Source: Powellomyces hirtus (lineage: Eukaryota > Chytridiomycota > Chytridiomycetes > Spizellomycetales > Powellomycetaceae). Taken from it: a DNA stretch of 64,000 nucleotides. Within the stretch, counting starts at the first letter, position 1. Each line of letters opens with the position of its first letter. A program made the position numbers and the translations under genes. The notes under the pieces are model-generated. The model did not search any database, was not told the origin of the DNA, and saw only the letters and a list, made by a program, of their open reading frames with translations. Where the stretch lies: positions 992,001-1,056,000 of the forward strand of contig JAHLKG010000007.1 in the NCBI GenBank assembly GCA_025526995.1, given 5' to 3'. Below, in pieces: positions 58,033 to 64,000 of this stretch.

Positions 58033-59692
58033 TCAACAAGCACAGCGGGCGTACATGAAAGCAGCTGCGAAAGCTACGACACCGACAACCGGGAACCATA
58101 CGCGGATGTCGGTACTTATCCCAGGAATCTGATCAAAGGGGGAGCGCATCAGCAATCGTGACTCTATGACAATCTCCTTTCTTCCTCTCTTGGTTCACTC
58201 CTTTTACCCTCATTGAAGCCAACCCACTGTCCACAATTCCACTGACAAGCGCGCCGCGAGACTTGACTCGCTCGAGATCATGAGCGAGCCGTTGGCGTTC
58301 AGCAACCAAGTCAGCGAGTTGCTGCCTTACGACCTCGAGGTGGGCCTCGGTTTGCGCCACGCGAGCTTCGGTCACGTCAAGTTGCTCATACTTTTGTCTC
58401 AAGCTCTGCAGGCGTGGTTCGTATTCGGCCTTGCTTTTAGCAATGGCCTCGCTGATCAGCACTTTGGTCTCTGCCTCATTCTTTTCCAGCTCGCGAACTT
58501 CAGCCACTTGTCGTTCGAGAGACTGGCAGATGTCAAACACTTGAATGGTAGCGAGTCCACCAACCGCGTGGCCCGCATCGATAACCTTCCGTGGCGAGCC
58601 AAACGAGATCGCCCGTCGCTGTGATACTTGCTCGTTCTTTTTCGTAGCGTTGTACGCACATGTATAGGTGTCGAGCAAACGCGGGTGTTTGACAGAGAGC
58701 GCTCTTAGAGTTTTCGTGTAACGCTCAAGCTGAGACTTTAGTGTAATTTCCGATTCTGGGGTTGGTGGGCTGGGTTCGGGACTAATTGACGATGTTCCGC
58801 GTCCTGTCGAGTCTTGCTTGAGCGGTGGCGCGATGTCGCCTATCGAAAGCTCCCCGCTGATATCACTGGTGTCCAGAGCACCCAGAAACAAGACAGTGTT
58901 CCGACGGGACGAAGTGAAGGATGAAGTGGAGGAATGCGGCGATTCGCGGGATGGAGGCTTCTTTGTTGCCCATTCGGCCTCCTCCCTCTCCTCCTCTTCT
59001 CCTTCCTCGTTCTCCTCATCATTCTGCTCTTCATCATCATCGTCAGCATCGTCATATCCATCCCCTTCGCGAGTCGGGTATCCATGAGATGGTATCTCGA
59101 GCGGTTCACAATCTACCTCGCCGACATCATCATCTAAAAACGAGGAAGGAGGCGGGTCAAGATCATCCAAAAATGAAGAAGACGAGAGCAAGCCGTGCTC
59201 GTCTAGCGTCGTGTTGGCGACGGAAGGGTCGTCCAGCATGGCTTGGACAGGCGAGGGCGGTAATGAGAGGACGGAGGAGTTGTGGGACGTGTTGGATCCA
59301 AGGCCTCCAAGGAATGAGTCATTGGAATCGTCAAAGATGTTTGACGGAGGTGTTGGACTACCAGAGTCACGGACGACACTGTTTTCCTCGTTTGCAGGGG
59401 AGCGGCGTCGAGGTGGCGTTGGCGGAGGCGATTCGCATTCGTTTGACGATGGTGGCGACTCGTCCTCGAGCGCGGTTTGAGACAGCTCAAAAGGGGACCC
59501 TGGCCGTGCCATGAGCGAAGAGGCTAATCGAAATCCCACCGAGTCGCTTGTTGAAAGAAACGGACTCTCCGTGTTATCACCACTGTAATTCACAGCGGTG
59601 CGAGCTGTTCCGGGATCTGGTCGTGATGGTCTGGTCGTAGTCAAACTTTGCCTCGCTTCGTCAAATGTGTTTCTGTGTTCAGCAGTTAGCAT
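58033..59692 (-). CDS. tail-anchored coiled-coil protein
   Basis: The true ATG is at 59690-59692 (MLTAEHRNTFDEARQS). Order: a Ser/Pro-rich disordered half, an acidic block of Asp/Glu runs (about 59000-59080), then a long coiled coil (about 58780-58260, including AETKVLISEAIAKSKAEYEP and HLEVVRQQLADLVAERQR). The open frame continues to 58133. However, a GTAAAA donor after ASMR and a CAG acceptor remove about 83 bases in phase 0 and add IPGISTDIRVW, a hydrophobic helix (FPVVGVVAFAAAFMY) and ARCAC, with TGA at 58033-58035. That makes a C-terminal membrane anchor. I do not recognise the family; a tether or spindle/nuclear-envelope role is possible. Confidence 0.65.
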
Positions 59693-60852
59693 CGCTCCTG
59701 TGGATGCTTCCAATGTTCTGTGAGTTTTCTACGTTCGTGGGTGACCAAGGACGTAGGTCCTTTGGTGGAAAGAAACTGACAGCACAGACGGTCGTGTCGT
59801 TTGCTGCGCTCAGTCGCTCGCTCCGTTCGCACTTTCGGACCTGACAGCACGTGACCTGGATGCGTCCTCAATCTAGTGTCGGTGTTGGAAATCAACGCTA
59901 GCAGCATTGGATGTAACCATGGTCGGAGTGGCAACTTAGGATCTCGACGACTTCAGACCTCGATGGTGCTGCCCCAAGACATGAGTGTGGCCGTTGCGAC
60001 GGACTCACTAGAGACATTCCTGGCGATGTGGCTGACACATGACTTAGGTAATCTCAGTCCCTTGTAGACCGGGAGGCGTTCTGACTTTCCCGGACGTCTA
60101 TCTCCTTATCTACAGGACTACGATTGCATCTCAACAGTCTGGCTAGATCACGCAGCAAACCCAACTGTGGGATTCACCAAGAGATGCGGCTTGAAGCGTC
60201 TGACGGCACGCGATCTCACATGAGCAGCGGCCGATGTACATACTGATGAGGATCTGGATCTGGAATCTGCGGGAGACGGGCCAGATAAAAAGATAAGGGC
60301 ATTATTAGGTCAGGCCGGGGGGAAGCGAAAGCGCAGCCACGCGCCTCAAACTGCTCTTATCGCGGATCCGGTTCCAGAACGGTTTCTGTTGGATAAGGAC
60401 CGATACCAAACACCCGTTCTCCGGTGTGTGACAAAAAGAGCATGCGCAGCAACAGATAAGCGCCCTTTATCTCACTTCCAAGCCACGAAACGACCTGACG
60501 CGCTCACGTATGTATCTATCTCTCTCTGGCAAGGCGGTGCTACGACATTCTGTGTGTGGAGGAATATGTCTCCCACAACTGTTGACAGGGTCAGCGTTAC
60601 CAATTTGAGTAACGCACTGTCGCAGATGCCTTATCGTTCTGCCCCTTTGCGGTGAACATTTCAGCAAACGCCGCAACGCCGCAACTTAAAAACCCAGCGC
60701 CTTCTCGTTGTCCCCCACTGGTTCTTGTCACTACATAAATATCTCAACGCCGGCTACTCTCCTCCTTCGTTCCTCATCCCTGTCTCCGTCTGGTCAATCC
60801 CCCCAACCAGCACACCTCCCCACTCCACTTGCACACACACATTCCATCCACC
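59693..60852. promoter_or_regulatory. upstream region of the ammonium transporter with GATA sites
   Basis: No gene is supported (an 88-codon frame at 60389-60655 has no domain). The right part is dense in GATAAG/CTTATC hexamers, listed separately, and ends in a pyrimidine-rich leader. Confidence 0.5.
60105..60635. promoter_or_regulatory. cluster of GATAAG sites (nitrogen-regulatory GATA-factor type)
   Basis: GATAAG on either strand occurs at 60105-60110 (CTTATC), 60292-60297, 60356-60361 (CTTATC), 60392-60397, 60455-60460 and 60630-60635 (CTTATC). There are also GATAAA at 60284 and TTATC at 60467. Fungal AreA/Nit2/Gln3-type factors bind this hexamer at nitrogen-repressed genes such as ammonium permeases. 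Confidence 0.7.
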
Positions 60853-62343
60853 ATGTCCACAATATTACAGGACGTTGACGGCGGCAACGTGACCCTCGCC
60901 GGCACGGCGGTCCTGCTCACCAACACCAACGGCGGCGACACTCCCTTCACCGAGTTTGGCTACGCGTCCACCGCCTTCATCATCATCTGCTCCGCGCTCG
61001 TCTTCTTCATGACGCCCGGTCTCGGTCTCTTCTACTCTGGAATGTCGCGAACAAAGAACGCGCTGAGTCTGATCATGATCTCCATGTTGTCCATGTCCAT
61101 CATCACCATCCAGTGGGTCCTGTTTGGATTCTCCCTGTCCTTCTCGGAAACCGGTGGACGCTTCATCGGAAATTTTGACATGGCTGGATTCAAGGGTCTT
61201 GGAGCCAGCGCTCTGCCTCTGACAGCACCTCAAATTCCCGGCATCCTCTTTGCGCTCTTCCAGATGCAGTTCGCTACCATCACCGCCGCTCTCATCTTCG
61301 GTTCCGTCGCCGAGCGTATCCGATTGATGCCCGCCATGCTCTTTGTCTTTGTCTGGAGTACCGTTGTCTACAACCCCGTCGCCTACTGGACATGGTCCGC
61401 CCGCGGGTGGTTGAAATCCCTGTCGTGCCTCGACACAATCACCTCTGACCTGCCTTGCATGATCGGTGGTCTCGACTTCGCCGGAGGAGGTCCCGTCCAT
61501 ATCGCGTCTGGATTTTCTGGACTCGCCTACTGCTTGATGGCTGGAAAACGTCACCGCACCGATGAGCCCTTCAAGGCTCACAACATGACCAACGTGTTCC
61601 TCGGGCTTGCTCTCCTGTGGTACGGCTGGTACGGATTCAACGCCGGAAGTGCCTTGGCCGCCACTCCCCGTGCGGCCATGGCTGGTCTGGTCACCACTCT
61701 GTCTGCCGCGGCCGGATCCCTCTTCTGGGTGCTCTGCGACTACGTCCTCCACCGCAAACTGTCGGGTCTTGGATTCTGCTCGGGCGCCGTTGCGGGTCTC
61801 GTTGGAATTACCCCTGCTGCTGGATACGTTGAGCCGTGGGCCGCTATTGTCATTGGTGGCGTCACCGCTGTCTGCTGCAACCTTGCCTGCCGTCTCAAGA
61901 CCACGCTCGGATTCGACGACTCGCTCGACGCGTGGGGTGTTCACGGTGTTGGCGGTGTCGTTGGTGGAATCCTCACCGGTGTGTTTGCCCGCAAATGGAT
62001 CGCTGGCCTGGACGGCGCCGTGATCGAAGGTGGATGGGTGGACGGAAACTTCATCCAAGTCGGCTACCAGCTTGCTGGCTGCGTGACTATTGCCGCGTGG
62101 GCGTTCTTTGTCAGTCTCATCATCTTGTTTGTTATCGACAAAATCCCAGGATTCCATATCCGACCCAACGCTGAAGACCATCTTCTCGGAAACGATCTCG
62201 GGGAGATGGGTGAAGTCGCCTACGAAATCGTCGTCACCAGCACCAACGCTCCCAACCACGCGACCCTCACGACGGCCTTCAACCGCGTTGAGAAGCCAGA
62301 GCGCCCGGAACGGAACGAAACTCATGAGACACAAGCTGTGTAG
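60853..62343 (+). CDS. ammonium transporter, Mep/Amt family (Mep2-like twin-His type)
   Basis: 496-residue, 11-helix plasma-membrane ammonium permease, one exon. The start MSTILQDVDG is set by an ATG in good context (CCACCATGT). The pore is intact: FFMTPGLGLFYSGM, the signature around GFNAGSALAATPRAA, and both pore histidines, His216 (GGPVHIASG) and His364 (DAWGVHGVGG). A His at the first position is seen in Mep2-type proteins, whereas Mep1/Mep3 have Glu. The cytosolic tail is about 60 residues and holds the GNDLGEMGE segment. Regulation by nitrogen status is suggested by the upstream GATA cluster. A 508-codon antisense frame is a composition artefact. Confidence 0.95.
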   Translation: MSTILQDVDGGNVTLAGTAVLLTNTNGGDTPFTEFGYASTAFIIICSALVFFMTPGLGLFYSGMSRTKNALSLIMISMLSMSIITIQWVLFGFSLSFSETGGRFIGNFDMAGFKGLGASALPLTAPQIPGILFALFQMQFATITAALIFGSVAERIRLMPAMLFVFVWSTVVYNPVAYWTWSARGWLKSLSCLDTITSDLPCMIGGLDFAGGGPVHIASGFSGLAYCLMAGKRHRTDEPFKAHNMTNVFLGLALLWYGWYGFNAGSALAATPRAAMAGLVTTLSAAAGSLFWVLCDYVLHRKLSGLGFCSGAVAGLVGITPAAGYVEPWAAIVIGGVTAVCCNLACRLKTTLGFDDSLDAWGVHGVGGVVGGILTGVFARKWIAGLDGAVIEGGWVDGNFIQVGYQLAGCVTIAAWAFFVSLIILFVIDKIPGFHIRPNAEDHLLGNDLGEMGEVAYEIVVTSTNAPNHATLTTAFNRVEKPERPERNETHETQAV

Positions 62344-62712
62344 AAATGGACTTTCAAAAATCTCACAAGCACTACACGCATGGCCAGCCACCCGTGGTTT
62401 TACCGCGGGGAGTCGCCCGCCTCTTTGACCAACCCCATATTCCTCATTCCCAAATTCCCTTACCCACTTGCTGAATCCAATCTATAGAGACTTTTTTATG
62501 TACCAATTTTGTTTTCAGGTTCAAAGCCTGTCTCGATAATACAGATCCGTTTCCAAAATCCATAACTGTCCTCATGTCTTGGTCTCTCATCCCTCCCTAC
62601 ATAACCCATTCTGCCGTCCATTCCATTGTTCGCCGCACGGCCAATTGAGGAAATTACACTTGCTTTTAGATACCCCATGGCTATGTCCACTGTCAAAAAC
62701 CATCCTCGCCAG
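62344..62712. other. intergenic between convergent genes
   Basis: 3' flanks of the transporter and the endonuclease V gene. Nothing else was seen. Confidence 0.4.
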
Positions 62713-64000
62713 TTACGCCTTCTGGCGATGCGTCCCGCGCACCACCTCTCTACTCGCATAATCGGCTGCTCTAATCGGCTCGGGTACTCTGTACTTACAA
62801 CACCACGCCGTAATCTCCACCGCAGTTTCCACCGACACCCGATGGCCGGGAGATACAAAAATAGGGTTGATTGAGTCTGTCGAGCGGAGAGCCTTTTTGT
62901 GGGGGGCCGCGATGATCAGTGCCGATGCGCAGAGACCAAACAGAGCAAAGACTCACAGCTCCATAAACTCGTCCCGACGTGCCCGTGAGTGGGAACCATT
63001 TTCCGGCGCCCGTGAGACGGGTATGCGACAATTCTTTGATCTTCTGCATCGTGAGGTCTTCACCATCAATCTGCAGAAAGTTTTTTCCAACTCCTATGGT
63101 CGGGATATCTGCATAGCGCCCCAACATCCCATTCATGAGTTTCATGTACGCGGCCGCAAGCATCATCTCATTCCCCACCTCTCGACACACCCACGTGGCA
63201 CGCCAACCCACACATGCGAGGATGCAGGATCCCGTTCCCGTCAATCATGAGCACTTGCGGGTAGATCTCTGGCCGCTCGCGTTGGAGCTTGTCGAGAAGA
63301 GCGAGCAGGATCGGCGCTTCGCGGAAGGCGAGGTAGGAGGGGATGTAGGGGGTGGTTAATGTGACTGGTGGAGTCGTGTTAGTAAGAATTCTGCTGTGAT
63401 CCTCATGGTTCCAATTCCCATACGTCAACGGAATACCGAATACCGACCTCTCTCACAATCCGTATACACAGGCTGCTCAAACCCACCCAAACATTAGCCC
63501 ACCATCCAACCCTTCTTTCTCGGCCCCCACCACCTCGCACCACTCACCATCAACCCCGGAACTTTCATCACGACCACACACCCAACCGCTTCATCCGTGC
63601 CCTCGAAGAACGACACGTCCATCCCCGCAATATAGCGAAGCCCCTGCCACGCGGCATCATCACCTTTCTTGTGACATCCGCCCACCATGTGCGCTGTTCT
63701 CACATGGTCGTTCTGGACGGGCTGCGGTGGGACAGTGAAATTGAGCTGGTCGTGTGGTGTGATGCGGAGTTTGAGGGATTCTTGGATTCTGGGGTTTGTG
63801 AAGAAGATGACAATGTAAGTTGTACATCACATTGCGTTGTGTTTAGGATTTGTAACTCGTGCGGAAGTTAAATATTACTTGTCCCACTCCCGTGCCTTCG
63901 CTTTTGGGTCCATGGGGTCGTTGAAAGATAGTAGCTGGGCAGAGTCATCGTAGTTTCGGGCCTTGCTGAAGTCGCAAAGTATTCCCCGACGCGCGTGGAG
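62713..64000 (-). CDS. endonuclease V, partial (start beyond window)
   Basis: Inosine-specific endonuclease; the eukaryotic enzyme cuts inosine-containing RNA. The frame enters from the right edge with [14 protein letters not shown] and [11 protein letters not shown]. It continues through [38 protein letters not shown] (first catalytic Asp), [40 protein letters not shown] (second catalytic motif), [12 protein letters not shown] and [11 protein letters not shown]. After an intron it ends [19 protein letters not shown], then [17 protein letters not shown], with TAA at 62713-62715. All core motifs are present and in order. Five or more exons are visible; the start codon is not in the window. Confidence 0.9.

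Noticed and set aside
57931..58149. Small separate membrane-protein ORF overlapping the coiled-coil gene
   Set aside because: Its hydrophobic helix fits better as the spliced last exon of the upstream coiled-coil gene.
60110..60400. Possible mobile-element remnant upstream of the transporter
   Set aside because: No terminal repeats, target duplication or transposase-like frame was visible.
60865..62391. 508-codon minus-strand open frame over the ammonium transporter
   Set aside because: Shadow of a GC-rich coding strand; no domain, while the plus strand encodes a complete Amt protein.

Overview
The window is nuclear DNA from a fungus, most likely an early-diverging zoosporic (chytrid-like) lineage. 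Genes are dense, on both strands, and split by short GT-AG introns of roughly 50-250 bp. Fungal hallmarks are Atg13, a Cdc8-type tropomyosin, a fungalysin protease, a Mep/Amt ammonium transporter and an SYG1-type SPX-EXS protein. They sit beside families shared with animals and usually lost in Dikarya: a PDE9-like phosphodiesterase, a mahogunin-like RING ligase, a guanylate-binding protein and endonuclease V. The lineage is inferred from gene content only.

Layout. 0-6.2 kb: a hypothetical ORF, the SPX-EXS phosphate exporter homolog and a poorly resolved minus-strand gene. 6.5-25.4 kb is a conserved housekeeping block: eIF4B-like factor, La-motif protein, coatomer zeta, PDE9-like enzyme, Eco1/ESCO acetyltransferase, tropomyosin, coatomer epsilon, complex III hinge subunit, COP9 signalosome subunit 4, SDHAF2 (frame-disrupted) and RuvB-like 1. 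26-33.6 kb: a type I membrane protein, a MGRN1-like E3 ligase and a very long Atg13.

33.6-46 kb is different. It has a roughly 265-277 bp tandem repeat array, a guanylate-binding-protein-like GTPase divergent from a protein with an ADP-ribosyltransferase-like C-terminal domain, an F-box-like fragment, a fungalysin metalloprotease and a secreted, possibly GPI-anchored protein. I read it as an accessory island, and the GTPase/ART-like pair is the most interesting candidate system here.

46-64 kb returns to mostly conserved genes: a mitochondrial carrier, a decayed ER Hsp70 pseudogene still ending in HDEL, a repeat-containing hypothetical, an Sfp1/JAZF1-type zinc-finger factor, an NTF2-like protein, an ICT1-type ribosome-rescue hydrolase, a C6orf136-like mitochondrial protein, a coiled-coil protein with a newly recognised tail anchor, an ammonium transporter preceded by a cluster of GATAAG sites, and endonuclease V running off the right edge.

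Several reading frames (SDHAF2, the ART-like gene, the F-box fragment, the Hsp70 copy) carry single-base frame breaks. Some lie in homopolymers, so assembly error must be separated from real decay. No tRNA, rRNA, CRISPR array or intact transposon was recognised.
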